A DNA stretch of 55,462 nucleotides from FEN-680 sp036845225 (GCA_036845225.1 DAIUEJ010000016.1:1-55462), one strand, 5' to 3'. Counted from the first letter of the stretch, positions 1 to 7,987 are shown. Numbers and translations are program-made. Notes: generated by a model not told the origin, from the letters alone.

Positions 1-701
1 ATTAACTCACGCATAATGACCGTGCTTTCTTTCGCTTTTATATAATCAATATGGCGTAAAAGGACTGATATCTTGTTATGGTGGCCCACGCCCAGCAGCA
101 CGTTGGCGACGGGCAACGGATAGAGCCGCTTGATGGCGGAGCCGAATATGATCCCTTCGGTGAGGTCGGTCCCGGTAGAGTCGATGATGGCCAGCCCTTT
201 GAGCCGGCCTTCGTACTCGCTGCCGAAGCGCTCGAACCACTTGAACGCCGTGAAGCCTCCCATGCTGTGGCCGCCCACAGCGAATGACTCGGGGTCGACC
301 AGTCGTATTGCGGCCTCCAGATCCTCCGCCAGCCTCTCAGGGTGGTAATCCAGGCTCTCGGGGATCTCCGAGCCTCCGTGGCCGCGCAGCTCGAGGGTAT
401 AGACCCTGTAGCGGTCGCTGAAGTGCTCCTGCTGGTACCGGAAGATGGTCTCGTTGCACGTCCAGCCGTGCACGAAGAAGAGCGTGTCTTTGCCCTTTCC
501 GCATGCTGTCATGTGCAGGCGCGTGCCGTCGATCGAATCGAAGTAGATCTGCTCGAGGTCCAGCCCATCGCCGTTAAGCGGTTCACCCTCCGGCCGCCTG
601 TGGTCAAGGACGCGCCACAACGCAGGTATGTACACCGGTGCCAGTATGACTGCTGCCCCGGCTTTCGAACGACGGGAGCGGCGGTCTTCTTTCTTGGTCA
701 T
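1..701 (-). CDS. Alpha/beta hydrolase, 3' end beyond window
   Basis: The frame is open from an ATG at 701 to the window edge, so the C-terminus is missing; 233 residues are visible. Residues 13-32 form a hydrophobic, signal-anchor-like segment after a basic N-terminus. An oxyanion-type HGW lies at 78-80 and the nucleophile elbow GHSMG at 144-148 (Ser146), the usual order of an alpha/beta-hydrolase fold; the acid and catalytic His would lie off the window. GGGAGG precedes the ATG by about 6 bases. It starts 12 bases after the stop of the next gene upstream (713-1453), so the two are probably co-transcribed. The substrate cannot be told; esterase, lipase or haloperoxidase-like are all possible. 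Confidence 0.85.
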   Translation of the reverse strand, partial: MTKKEDRRSRRSKAGAAVILAPVYIPALWRVLDHRRPEGEPLNGDGLDLEQIYFDSIDGTRLHMTACGKGKDTLFFVHGWTCNETIFRYQQEHFSDRYRVYTLELRGHGGSEIPESLDYHPERLAEDLEAAIRLVDPESFAVGGHSMGGFTAFKWFERFGSEYEGRLKGLAIIDSTGTDLTEGIIFGSAIKRLYPLPVANVLLGVGHHNKISVLLRHIDYIKAKESTVIMREL

Positions 702-712
702 CCGGTCCTCCC

Positions 713-1453
713 TCAGCTCACGAGCACCGACGGCTCAGGATCGAACGGGTTGCGCCTCAGCGCAAGCGAGAAGAGGTACGGATAACTCTTCTTGAGATGC
801 TGCATGTAATCGAGCCACTGGGCTGTGGTCCGCCCGTACGCCCTCGCGCTGTCGCCCGCCAGATGAGCCAGGTCGCTGTCGGGGAGAGCGGAGAAACCCG
901 GCCTGCATGCAAGCTCTTCCGTGAGGTGGAAGACAGCCCAGAGGACATCCGTAAACGATTCGTGCTCGAGGAGCAGTGGGTTCTCCAGAAGTCTCACCAT
1001 GAAATCCCGCTTGTCTACGAGCAGCGACTCGAGGCCCTCGTAATCGGCGGGCGCGGGCTGCACCTTGAAGTCGAGCTTTGATATAGCGTCTTTCATTTTC
1101 CTGAAGGCCTGGTCATCGAGATCGCCGGTGACCTCGAGCACCCGTCGCTTCTCGTCGCTTTGCGGGTCCAGGGCGGCCAGCCGCCTGATCAGCTCGGTCC
1201 CGACCTCACTGAAGAACGCCCCGATCACCATGTTCAGCTTCTCCATGGTGGCGCGCCTGTCCCGCGCCGAGAGCAGGCGGTCCACGACGAGCGCGACGAC
1301 GAAGACTTCGATGGGCAGAAAAGCCAGGTCCCCCAGCAGGTAGAGGTATATGTGGTGCGCGTTGCGGAAGATCGCATAGTGCACCGAGTACAGCATGGCT
1401 GACAGGACGAGCAGCCCGGCCCCGACCAGAATATACCACCCGTACTTCCTCAC
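713..1453 (-). CDS. Membrane protein of unknown function
   Basis: Predicted 246 residues from a GTG whose GTGA overlaps the stop of the upstream gene, preceded by GGAGGCG. A longer reading to 1561 exists but would lie inside the upstream gene. Two hydrophobic segments (about residues 5-23 and 35-58) are followed by a basic stretch (SARDRR) and a soluble helical domain of about 180 residues. I recognise no catalytic motif. The tight coupling to the B12-activation-domain gene upstream and the hydrolase gene downstream implies one three-gene transcript. Function unknown. Confidence 0.75.
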   Translation of the reverse strand: MRKYGWYILVGAGLLVLSAMLYSVHYAIFRNAHHIYLYLLGDLAFLPIEVFVVALVVDRLLSARDRRATMEKLNMVIGAFFSEVGTELIRRLAALDPQSDEKRRVLEVTGDLDDQAFRKMKDAISKLDFKVQPAPADYEGLESLLVDKRDFMVRLLENPLLLEHESFTDVLWAVFHLTEELACRPGFSALPDSDLAHLAGDSARAYGRTTAQWLDYMQHLKKSYPYLFSLALRRNPFDPEPSVLVS

Positions 1454-2196
1454 TCCGCCTCCTCTCCGTTTCCTGAGAGAGCGGTTCGCCTTGCGCCCGA
1501 CCACGCTTCGTCCTGTGGGGCGCGCCGGAACGGGCAGTCGGCCTGCGTGCACGTCAGGCACTGTACTCTCAGCGGGACGCGCTCGGCGAGGACCGCGGCG
1601 GACGACACCGACTTCGCCGGTATCATCAGGAAGTTGTCGGTAAGCCTGACGCCGATCGCCTCAGCGTCGATGGCCTTGAATATCACTGACTGCCCCTGTA
1701 GAAGCCAGTCGCAGTACCCGGGGCTCATCCGCTCGCTGGACTCCAGGCCCTGCTCCGTTGCGTCCCTTTTCCATTCCGCCTCGACCATGTCGGCGACGAT
1801 CTCGGCCAGCTCGGAGCCGACCGCGTCGAGGACGAACTTCTCGAGGAGCGGTATGTCGAGCGCGAGCTCGGCGTCGAGTGACGCGCCGGCCGTGGAGAGC
1901 GCGAACGCGACGCGGGGGTCGCCTGAGGACTCGCGCGCCATCATGGCGAACTTCGTGCTCTCGACCGCGCCGAACATCGTCTTGACCCCGTCCTCGTAAA
2001 CGTCGACCAGCCGGGCAAATCGGTAGCCGCCGCACGGCTCGGCGACCTCTACGGCGCGTTCGATGGCGGCGTCAAGCGCCCTGAGCGTCTCATTGCTGGC
2101 GCGCCCGGTGCCGCCGGAAAGCACAGACAGGGTCTGCTCCCTCAAGCGCTCGACGGCGTTGTTATCGACCACCGGCCTGACTACCTTCAACCGCAT
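1450..2196 (-). CDS. Vitamin B12-dependent methionine synthase activation-domain-like protein
   Basis: About 248 residues. The C-terminal half has the pattern of the MetH reactivation domain: an SPGYCDW segment, then IGVRLTDNFLMIPAKSVSS, which in the family contacts cobalamin and S-adenosylmethionine. It is not fused to a methionine synthase. After the domain comes a cysteine cluster CLTCTQADCPF that could bind metal. Stand-alone copies of this domain in anaerobes are thought to reactivate or scaffold corrinoid methyltransferases; that is family knowledge, and no corrinoid protein or methyltransferase is visible in this window. The start is uncertain: ATG 2196 is chosen, with a GTG at 2214 also in frame. 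It is divergent from the DUF169 gene and coupled to the membrane gene after it. Confidence 0.7.
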   Translation of the reverse strand: MRLKVVRPVVDNNAVERLREQTLSVLSGGTGRASNETLRALDAAIERAVEVAEPCGGYRFARLVDVYEDGVKTMFGAVESTKFAMMARESSGDPRVAFALSTAGASLDAELALDIPLLEKFVLDAVGSELAEIVADMVEAEWKRDATEQGLESSERMSPGYCDWLLQGQSVIFKAIDAEAIGVRLTDNFLMIPAKSVSSAAVLAERVPLRVQCLTCTQADCPFRRAPQDEAWSGARRTALSGNGEEAE

Positions 2197-2347
2197 CCTC
2201 TTTCCACGATTCACGGACCGTGAGCCGGCGGGAAGCCGACGCTACGAATTCTAATTGTTTTCAGGGCGGGGCGCACTTGCGCTTGCGGCGCGCCAGCACT
2301 TTACTATACCTGCATGGTTGAATCTTTCGTCGCAGGAGGTGACGAGC

Positions 2348-3079
2348 GTGAGCGAGTTTTGGAAAAGCCAGTCGGAGGAGATAGTCGGCACGCTGGGGTT
2401 GGACAGCAAGCCCGTCGCGGTGACTTTCACCAACGAGGAGGTCGAGGTCGAGAAGAAACGGCGCATGTGGATGTGCAGGGCGTTGAAGCTCGCCGCTGCG
2501 GGTGAACCGTTCGTCATCGACAAGGAAACGTCTGCCTGTCCGGGCGGCTCCTGGCACTGCGGGCTCTCGGAGCCTCCCGCCGCCCAGGGGCGAAGGGCGC
2601 TGCAACATTTTCTCACCCGCGGCGAGAAGCTGACCGCCTCGATCACAAGCTTCCACAGGATGCAGACCCTCGGCTCTCCCCCGCCGACAGGCATGAGCGA
2701 CCGCATCTTCCTCGGCCCTATGGACGCGGCTCCCATCAGGCCGGACATCGTCGTGTTCGTCTGCAACGCGGAGAGCGCCTGCAGGCTGGTGACGCTGGAC
2801 CACTACTGGGACGGCAAGCCCCCGCATGTCGAGTTGACAGGCTCTCTCTGCCACGCCGCCATCAGCTATCCTGTAGTGACGGGAAACACCAACCTCACGC
2901 TGGGCGACTGGACGGCAAGACGGATGCAGAAGTACGCGCCGGACATTGTCTTTCTGACCGTGCCGTACGAACGGATCGCCAACCTGGTCCTGGCAATCCC
3001 GGAGTGCTCGGCTGGGACGGCTGAGGTAGTCATCCCTGAAGGGATGAGGAGCACGTTCGAAGATCCAGAATCCGACTGA
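2348..3079 (+). CDS. DUF169 family protein
   Basis: 243 residues from GTG 2348, which has a clear AGGAGG eight bases upstream; a longer open frame to 2255 lacks a ribosome site. The KPVAVTF segment near the N-terminus and the later CRALKLAAAGEPFVI and CPGGSWHCGL segments are typical of DUF169, a family common in anaerobes and methanogens with no settled function. Conserved cysteines in those segments suggest a metal or redox role. It is transcribed away from the B12-activation-domain gene across a 151-base gap, and its stop is followed at once by a stop-adjacent repeat. Both genes belong to families of corrinoid-using anaerobes, but the link is inference. Confidence 0.8.
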   Translation: MSEFWKSQSEEIVGTLGLDSKPVAVTFTNEEVEVEKKRRMWMCRALKLAAAGEPFVIDKETSACPGGSWHCGLSEPPAAQGRRALQHFLTRGEKLTASITSFHRMQTLGSPPPTGMSDRIFLGPMDAAPIRPDIVVFVCNAESACRLVTLDHYWDGKPPHVELTGSLCHAAISYPVVTGNTNLTLGDWTARRMQKYAPDIVFLTVPYERIANLVLAIPECSAGTAEVVIPEGMRSTFEDPESD

Positions 3080-3149
3080 GGCAGGGGTCAGGCACCGTCC
3101 AAGGCAGGGGTCAAGGCAGGGGTCAGGCACCGTCCACTTTTTTGTCCAC
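3080..3149. repeat. Stop-adjacent repeat, three partial left arms
   Basis: Immediately after the DUF169 stop the unit ggcaggggtcaggcaccgtcc is followed by a truncated unit (ggcaggggtcaa) and a third that continues into cacttttttgtccac. The third unit is the same arm that forms a complete inverted repeat at 14946-15086. There is no matching right arm here, so this is a duplicated half element. Confidence 0.85.
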
Positions 3150-3177
3150 CCAAAAGCGCGTCGCGGGTCGATGCCGC

Positions 3178-3984
3178 CTAGACGAAGCCGTGCCTGGTGA
3201 GCCAGGAGCGGATCGCGCCGGTGCTCTCCTCCGGCATGGTGTGGGTGCAGCAGTGGCCCCCGCCTTCTATAAGGACGATCTCCGCGTCGGGTATCCTGCC
3301 GGCGATCTCGCATGCGGTCCCTGGACCGACGAGCCTGTCCTCGGTCCCCCTCAATACGAGCGCTGGCACCGATATGCCTGACAGCAGCTCCGTGTACCAC
3401 GCTTTCCCCCCGGCGATGATCCTGTCCAGGTAGGCGGGCCCGCCGCATTCGGTCCCGTGCGCGAACAGGTAGTCGATGAGCATCTCGTTTCCGGGGGTGG
3501 GGTCCATCACGAAGCCGTGGTGCCTGCCGACCCAGCGCAGTATCGCCCTGCGCATGTTGTCTGTCAGGAACGGCAGGAACGCCAGGTTGTGCACGAAGGT
3601 CGCGAGCGTGAACATGTTCAGCCCGAAGCCGCCGCGCCGCGGCCTGTCCATCGTGTTGCACAGCACGACCCCTAGAACGCGCTCCGGGTGGTGGGTCGCG
3701 ATGTGCTGCGTGACCATCCCGCCCATCGACTCTCCGACCACTACAGCCTTGTTAATGCCGAGCGAGTCCATGATGCGCAGAGTGTCTGCGGCGTAGTCGG
3801 CGATGGTGCCGGACAGCGACGGCTTCCTCACCGCCAGGTCGCAGGCCACCACGCGGTACGACGGCGCGAGGGCCTCCACCTGGTAGCGCCAGAACTCTCT
3901 CGAGCCTTCCATCCCCGGGAGCATGACCACGGGCAGGCCCGCACCCGCTTCGATATAACCGTCTCCGCTCTCTACCTCTGCCAT
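3178..3984 (-). CDS. Alpha/beta hydrolase
   Basis: 268 residues from ATG 3984, placed by GGAGG six bases upstream; the open frame runs on to 4239 but that extension looks non-coding. The fold signature is complete: nucleophile elbow GESMG at 84-88 (Ser86), an acid in GTEDRL (Asp216) and the catalytic His in GGGHCC (His244). A helical lid region rich in Phe and Leu spans roughly 115-150, so a small hydrophobic ester or lactone is likely. No signal peptide. It faces the DUF169 gene tail to tail and has its own transcription unit. Confidence 0.85.
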   Translation of the reverse strand: MAEVESGDGYIEAGAGLPVVMLPGMEGSREFWRYQVEALAPSYRVVACDLAVRKPSLSGTIADYAADTLRIMDSLGINKAVVVGESMGGMVTQHIATHHPERVLGVVLCNTMDRPRRGGFGLNMFTLATFVHNLAFLPFLTDNMRRAILRWVGRHHGFVMDPTPGNEMLIDYLFAHGTECGGPAYLDRIIAGGKAWYTELLSGISVPALVLRGTEDRLVGPGTACEIAGRIPDAEIVLIEGGGHCCTHTMPEESTGAIRSWLTRHGFV

Positions 3985-4071
3985 CGCTCCTCCATTCGCC
4001 CCGGTGGACTGCTGTGCTGTGATGATAGCAGACTGACGCGGCCCGGCGCCGTCCGCGAGACGTCGTGTCGG

Positions 4072-4101
4072 TTGGCCATCGCCTTGCGCTTGGCTTATAA
4101 T
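4072..4101 (+). promoter_or_regulatory. Sigma-70 type promoter
   Basis: TTGGCC and a perfect TATAAT are separated by 18 bases, about 130 bases before the start of the membrane-anchored protein gene at 4233. The sequence between holds no other gene, giving a long leader. Confidence 0.5.
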
Positions 4102-4232
4102 CTTGTTCCTTCGCTTCTTCAGGGCCGCGGACCCGGGGGGAACAATGCTCGCGCTATCGAACAAGGTTTCACGGACGGGACGCACGGGGGCGGGGGCCTC
4201 GGGCGCCAGGGCCCGACACGGCTGGGGTAGGA

Positions 4233-5072
4233 ATGGCAAGAAGAGAGGCTCGACCGAACAACAGCACCGTTCCGGGCTGGGGCGACAAGTCTCAACCGCC
4301 CGAATTCCTCGTGCATCACCACGACCGGAGACCGACCCGCGGCTGGTGGGAAGGCATTACAGGTTCAGGGCATTGGCTCATTGCGGTCGTCGCGGTGGGG
4401 GCTGCTGCGATCGTCGTCGTGCTGGTGGTGTCCATTACCGGGAACAGCACCTCCGGCACGTCCGCGAAACCACACAAACAGGTGAATAAGGCCAAGCCCC
4501 CCGTTGCAAGCCATCCTCGTAAATCGATCCAACTCTCCTTTCCGCTTTCGAAGAGCGCAGCAAGGGTCAACCTGGTCTTTCTGACGTCCGGCCTGCGCCT
4601 GACCCTGAAGACCGTTTCCACTACGTCTTCTTCGTTGTTGAAGGACCTCACCGACACGTACGGCCCTCCGAGCAGCGGTGCCTCCAATTGCTTCGCGTCG
4701 CTCGACGTCGTGGCGGACGGGCCCGAGAACCCGCCGAGCCCCTCGACGACCGGGACCCCGGGTGCGTCCATCGCCGACCGCTACCTGTCCAGGTACCGGA
4801 AGTATCTCGACCACGTGACCATGATCAGGCAGTGGGCGCTTGACACCCCGGTACAGGCGGGGATGCGGAAGCAGCGGGATGAACTGGTCCGCGCCACCGA
4901 CGACCTCTCTCGCGACATATCTGTGATAATCGCGGGGCTCGAGAGGCTGAGCGGGCCGACCGATGAAGAGACCGGCAGCGTCGTCACGGGCCTGGAGGCC
5001 TCGATCGGGCGCATCCGACAGTCCTCAGACCGTCTCGACCAGTTGCTCAAGGAACTCAGCCAGAACCAGTAG
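4233..5072 (+). CDS. Membrane-anchored protein with coiled-coil ectodomain, unknown function
   Basis: 279 residues. A cytoplasmic basic N-terminus of about 47 residues is followed by one strong membrane segment (about 48-68, rich in Ala, Val and Ile). A Ser/Thr/Pro-rich linker follows, then an outer domain whose C-terminal 100 residues are helical and heptad-like (repeated Leu/Ile spacing, ending in LDQLLKELSQ). I recognise no enzyme motif. It lies 12 bases before the FMN-reductase-like gene, so they may share a transcript, although no functional tie is evident. Confidence 0.7.
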   Translation: MARREARPNNSTVPGWGDKSQPPEFLVHHHDRRPTRGWWEGITGSGHWLIAVVAVGAAAIVVVLVVSITGNSTSGTSAKPHKQVNKAKPPVASHPRKSIQLSFPLSKSAARVNLVFLTSGLRLTLKTVSTTSSSLLKDLTDTYGPPSSGASNCFASLDVVADGPENPPSPSTTGTPGASIADRYLSRYRKYLDHVTMIRQWALDTPVQAGMRKQRDELVRATDDLSRDISVIIAGLERLSGPTDEETGSVVTGLEASIGRIRQSSDRLDQLLKELSQNQ

Positions 5073-5084
5073 ACCGGGGGTGCG

Positions 5085-5669
5085 ATGATGAAGAAAGTCC
5101 TCTTACTCAGTGGGAGCCCCAAGAAAGACGGCAACACTGCCCAGTTGCTCAAGGACTGCGCGCGCGTCATCGAAGAGAACGGGGTCAAAGCCGAGGTAGT
5201 GTCTCTCGCTGGCCAGAGCGTCGCGGCATGCAAGGCGTGCGGCAAGTGCGAACAGACGGGCGAGTGCGCGATCGACGACATCGTCAACGAGATAATCAAG
5301 AAGCTCAAGGACGGCGCGCGGGGTTTCATCGTAGGCACGCCCGTGTATTTCGGCACGGCGCGGGGTGACGTGATGTGCGCTCTCCAGCGCATCGGGATGG
5401 TGTCAAAGGCGAACGGCAAGTTCCTGTCGCGCAAGGTGGGAGGGCCCATCGCGGTCGCTCGCCGGGGCGGCCACACGGCGACCATACAGGAACTGCTCAT
5501 GTTCTTCCTCATCAACGACATGATCGTCGCCGGCTCCAACTACTGGAACATGGTCTTCGGCAGGATGCCGGGAGAGGTCTGGGAAGACACCGAAGGCGTG
5601 GAGACGGTCCAGCGGTTCGCCGAGAATGTGGCATGGCTGGTGGCGACTCTCGAGAATAGCGAAGGCTGA
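5085..5669 (+). CDS. Iron-sulfur flavoprotein / NADPH-dependent FMN reductase family
   Basis: 194 residues. The N-terminal LLLSGSPKKDGNT is the FMN phosphate-binding loop of the flavodoxin-like reductase superfamily, and VGTPVYFGTARGDV is the second flavin loop. Between them lies CKACGKC followed by ECAI, the compact cysteine cluster of archaeal/clostridial iron-sulfur flavoproteins, which would bind a 4Fe-4S cluster beside FMN. Such proteins shuttle electrons from ferredoxin and can reduce peroxide or oxygen; that role is family knowledge. It begins a run of redox genes with flavodoxin (5785) and an SDR (6310). Confidence 0.85.
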   Translation: MMKKVLLLSGSPKKDGNTAQLLKDCARVIEENGVKAEVVSLAGQSVAACKACGKCEQTGECAIDDIVNEIIKKLKDGARGFIVGTPVYFGTARGDVMCALQRIGMVSKANGKFLSRKVGGPIAVARRGGHTATIQELLMFFLINDMIVAGSNYWNMVFGRMPGEVWEDTEGVETVQRFAENVAWLVATLENSEG

Positions 5670-5718
5670 GATACGGTCATCAATCGCTGACGCCCACTGT
5701 TCCGTCACATCCCTTGCA

Positions 5719-5747
5719 TTGACATCGCACCACGCGGTGAGATGATA
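5719..5747 (+). promoter_or_regulatory. Sigma-70 type promoter for the flavodoxin gene
   Basis: A perfect TTGACA at 5719-5724 is followed after 17-18 bases by ATGATA/TGATAT. It sits about 40 bases before the flavodoxin start, so flavodoxin and SDR can be expressed apart from the reductase gene upstream. Confidence 0.6.
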
Positions 5748-5784
5748 TGAGGCGGACTATACCAGACCGGCGGAGGTGGAAGGC

Positions 5785-6252
5785 ATGAAGGGCGCGGTCA
5801 TCTATCACAGCAAGTACGGCAACTGCGAGCAGGTCGCAAAGTCCATCCACAAAGGCCTCGTGGATTCCGGTGCCGATGCGGCCATCACCGACGTCAAGAC
5901 GGCGGCGGCAACGCTGTCCGGACTCGACTTCGTCGTCATCGGCTCGCCCACCAGGGCAGGCCGCTCAGCGGGAGCGGTGAGGCGCTTCCTGAAGGACCTC
6001 GACGTCGGCGACGGCACGGCGCGCTTCGCGGCCTTCGGGACCGGCCTCGCAAAGTGGCTGCCCAAGGGCGACCCCATCGCGGCCGATGACATCCACAAGG
6101 CGCTCGAGGAGAAAGGGCTCAAACCCCTTGCCGAGCCGTTCCGGGCGGGCGTGAGCGGACGGAAGGGGCCGCTGTCCGACGGTGAGGTCGAGAGGGCCTA
6201 CGAGTATGGAAAGAAACTCCTTGGAGGCGCGGGCGTAACCGCCGGGAGCTGA
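5785..6252 (+). CDS. Flavodoxin
   Basis: 155 residues from ATG 5785, with GGAGGTGG just upstream. The N-terminal AVIYHSKYGNCEQVAK is the FMN phosphate loop of flavodoxins and the middle IGSPTRAGRSAGAVRRF is the second flavin-binding loop. It is a single-domain soluble electron carrier that could replace ferredoxin under iron limitation. Length fits the long-chain flavodoxin/FldA-like group. It lies 57 bases before the SDR gene and behind its own promoter. Confidence 0.85.
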   Translation: MKGAVIYHSKYGNCEQVAKSIHKGLVDSGADAAITDVKTAAATLSGLDFVVIGSPTRAGRSAGAVRRFLKDLDVGDGTARFAAFGTGLAKWLPKGDPIAADDIHKALEEKGLKPLAEPFRAGVSGRKGPLSDGEVERAYEYGKKLLGGAGVTAGS

Positions 6253-6309
6253 TCGCGAAGAGAATACGATTGCGGGTGGTCCGGTACTGATGCCCGAGGG
6301 GGAAACCAG

Positions 6310-7137
6310 ATGAAAGACCTGAACGGAAAGAACGTGGTGATCACCGGTGGGTCGTACGGGATCGGACTGGAGATTGCGCGCGCCTTCCTGAAAGAAGGCG
6401 CGAACGTGTTCACCATCGCCCGCAACAAGGAGAAGCTCGACGCCTCCGTCGAGGACCTCAAGAAAGACGTGCGGGGCAGCCGCACCGTCAAGGGATACCA
6501 GGGTGACGTGGGCGACTGGGCCGTCATCTCGCAGACCATCGAGCAGATTGCCACCGATAACGGCGGGATCGACGTCGTCGTCAACAACGCGGGCATCTAT
6601 ATCCCGGACTATTTTGAAGACCAGGACGTCGAGGTGTTCGAGAGGACCGACAGGACCAACTACCTCGGCTCCGTCTTCACCACCAAGGCCGCTCTTGCGC
6701 ACCTGCTGAAGCACAAGAAGAGCGCGGTCGTCTTCGTGTCCTCGACCGTCGGATTGACAGGGATTTTCGGTTACTCGAGCTACGGACCGACCAAGGCCGC
6801 GGTCATCTCGCTCGCGGAGGCTGTCAGCCGGGAGCTGCGCAGCAAAGGCCTGGAAGTCTCGGTACTGTACCCTCCCGACACCGAGACGCCCGGGCACGCG
6901 GTGGAGCTCGAGACCAGGCCGGTGGAGTGCAACGCTATCTCGGAAAGCGCGAAGACGATGAGTTCCAGCGAGGTAGCCGATGCCTTTATCGCCGCCTTTA
7001 AAAAAGGCAAGTTCACGATCATGATGGACTTCGACACCAAGCTCCTCTATCGACTGAACGGTATCTCCCATAAATTCGTGGACCTGTACCTGGACCGAAT
7101 AGTGAAGAAGTGCAGGCGTGAAGGGCGGACGAAGTAG
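6310..7137 (+). CDS. Short-chain dehydrogenase, 3-ketodihydrosphingosine-reductase-like
   Basis: 275 residues. Cofactor loop GGSYGIG at 13-19, NNAG at 92-95, catalytic Ser at about 145, and YGPTK with Tyr158 and Lys162 make a complete classical SDR. Residues 188-195 read PPDTETPG, the hallmark of 3-dehydrosphinganine (KDSR/TSC10-type) reductases, and the long C-terminal tail also fits that group. No serine palmitoyltransferase or ceramide gene is seen in the window, so a lipid role is only suggested; another ketone could be the substrate. AGGGGG lies about 12 bases before the ATG. Confidence 0.8.
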   Translation: MKDLNGKNVVITGGSYGIGLEIARAFLKEGANVFTIARNKEKLDASVEDLKKDVRGSRTVKGYQGDVGDWAVISQTIEQIATDNGGIDVVVNNAGIYIPDYFEDQDVEVFERTDRTNYLGSVFTTKAALAHLLKHKKSAVVFVSSTVGLTGIFGYSSYGPTKAAVISLAEAVSRELRSKGLEVSVLYPPDTETPGHAVELETRPVECNAISESAKTMSSSEVADAFIAAFKKGKFTIMMDFDTKLLYRLNGISHKFVDLYLDRIVKKCRREGRTK

Positions 7138-7204
7138 AAGCTGCGGGCTGAAGCCGGCGCTGATTCATAGTCTCTTTCTTGCTGTCCTGGATTCCGCTTC
7201 TCCA

Positions 7205-7235
7205 TTGACCCTGACGCTACGTCATGGTTCATAAT
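7205..7235 (+). promoter_or_regulatory. MerR-type promoter with 19-base spacer
   Basis: TTGACC and CATAAT are separated by 19 bases, the over-long spacer typical of MerR-activated promoters. The spacer holds a dyad centred on tgacg-cta-cgtca, flanked by acc and ggt. Transcription would start at about the ATG of the MerR reading frame (7242), so the message would be leaderless. Confidence 0.6.
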
Positions 7236-7241
7236 CCATTC

Positions 7242-7382
7242 ATGGAATACTCGATCTCGCAACTGGCCAAGCTCGCGGGTGTCAGCGTGCGCACGCTTCA
7301 CCACTACGACGACGTGGGCCTGCTCAAGCCGTCTCGTACCCTCATGCTGGCACTGTGCCGAATTCCATCGGCAATATCGTAA
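7242..7382 (+). pseudogene. Truncated MerR family regulator
   Basis: The first 33 residues are a textbook MerR recognition helix-turn-helix (YSISQLAKLAGVSVRTLHHY then DDVGLLKPSRT). After that the frame reads unrelated sequence and stops at residue 46. The wing, dimer helix and effector domain are missing. The break coincides with small repeats: an 11-base tcatgctggca recurs at about 7342 and 7404, and a tgccga/tcggca hairpin lies between. It could be a deletion scar. An intact self-regulating promoter precedes it. Confidence 0.8.
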
Positions 7383-7418
7383 TACTGATCAGCTTAAAGA
7401 ATGGTCATGCTGGCATGT

Positions 7419-7538
7419 CTACGAGCAGCACTTCTCGTCTGTGTCGCAGCAAGGAGCGCATCCCTTATTCATCTTGAAGTAAACAACCGCGCCAATGGCG
7501 GCTACCAACAATAGGCCCATAAGCAGTTTCTTCATCAT
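7419..7538 (-). CDS. Small cysteine-rich single-pass membrane peptide
   Basis: 39 residues from ATG 7538 (a second ATG follows at once), with GGGAGA four bases upstream. Residues 5-21 form a hydrophobic membrane segment after MMKK. The short outer or C-terminal tail carries five cysteines in the pattern C-A-P-C-C then K-C-C-S at the very end. No lipobox is seen. It is unlike larger known proteins; the overall plan (one helix plus Cys-rich tail) resembles the FeoB-associated small Cys-rich proteins, which suggests metal or thiol chemistry, but this is a guess. It lies opposite the truncated MerR gene. Confidence 0.6.
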   Translation of the reverse strand: MMKKLLMGLLLVAAIGAVVYFKMNKGCAPCCDTDEKCCS

Positions 7539-7583
7539 TTTCTCCCTCAATATCAAGAACTTCATGATCCATCGACATTACCT

Positions 7584-7775
7584 GTCTACCGCCCCCCTAC
7601 CCCGGCTCCCCATTCACGCCTCCCATCCCTCGGCTTCCGCTTTATCAGTTTTCGCCTTCTCAGTTTTCGCTCTTTCATCTTTCCAGTATTCAAGTTTCCA
7701 TCTTCTAAGTCTCCCAGCATCCACTTTTTCTGTTTCCCAGTTTCCACTTTACCAGCTTCCATTATCTACACGGAA
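7584..7775. repeat. Pyrimidine-rich degenerate tandem tract
   Basis: The + strand is almost only C and T with spaced A and G. Short near-repeats such as cagttttcgc (about 7646 and 7661), ttccagtattcaagtttcc and tgtttcccagtttcc recur at irregular 15-20 base spacing. Codon use and strand bias do not fit a protein in any frame. The rest of the gap 7539-7987 holds nothing I can identify. Confidence 0.65.
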
Positions 7776-7987
7776 TTCCCCAACTGCCGCTGCCGACACC
7801 GAAATCTTACCACGGGGTGCGAGGGGCACCGTGATTCAGCTGTTGAGACAGGCTAATAGCAGGTCAAGTCAGTCCATTTTCCTGTGCAGTGGCATTTCAG
7901 GAACTGAGGACAAAACTGGACAAACCATGCCGTCAGCGTGGCGACAAACTCGTGAAGTTATTTCAGACCGTATCCGTCCCCGCCCTC

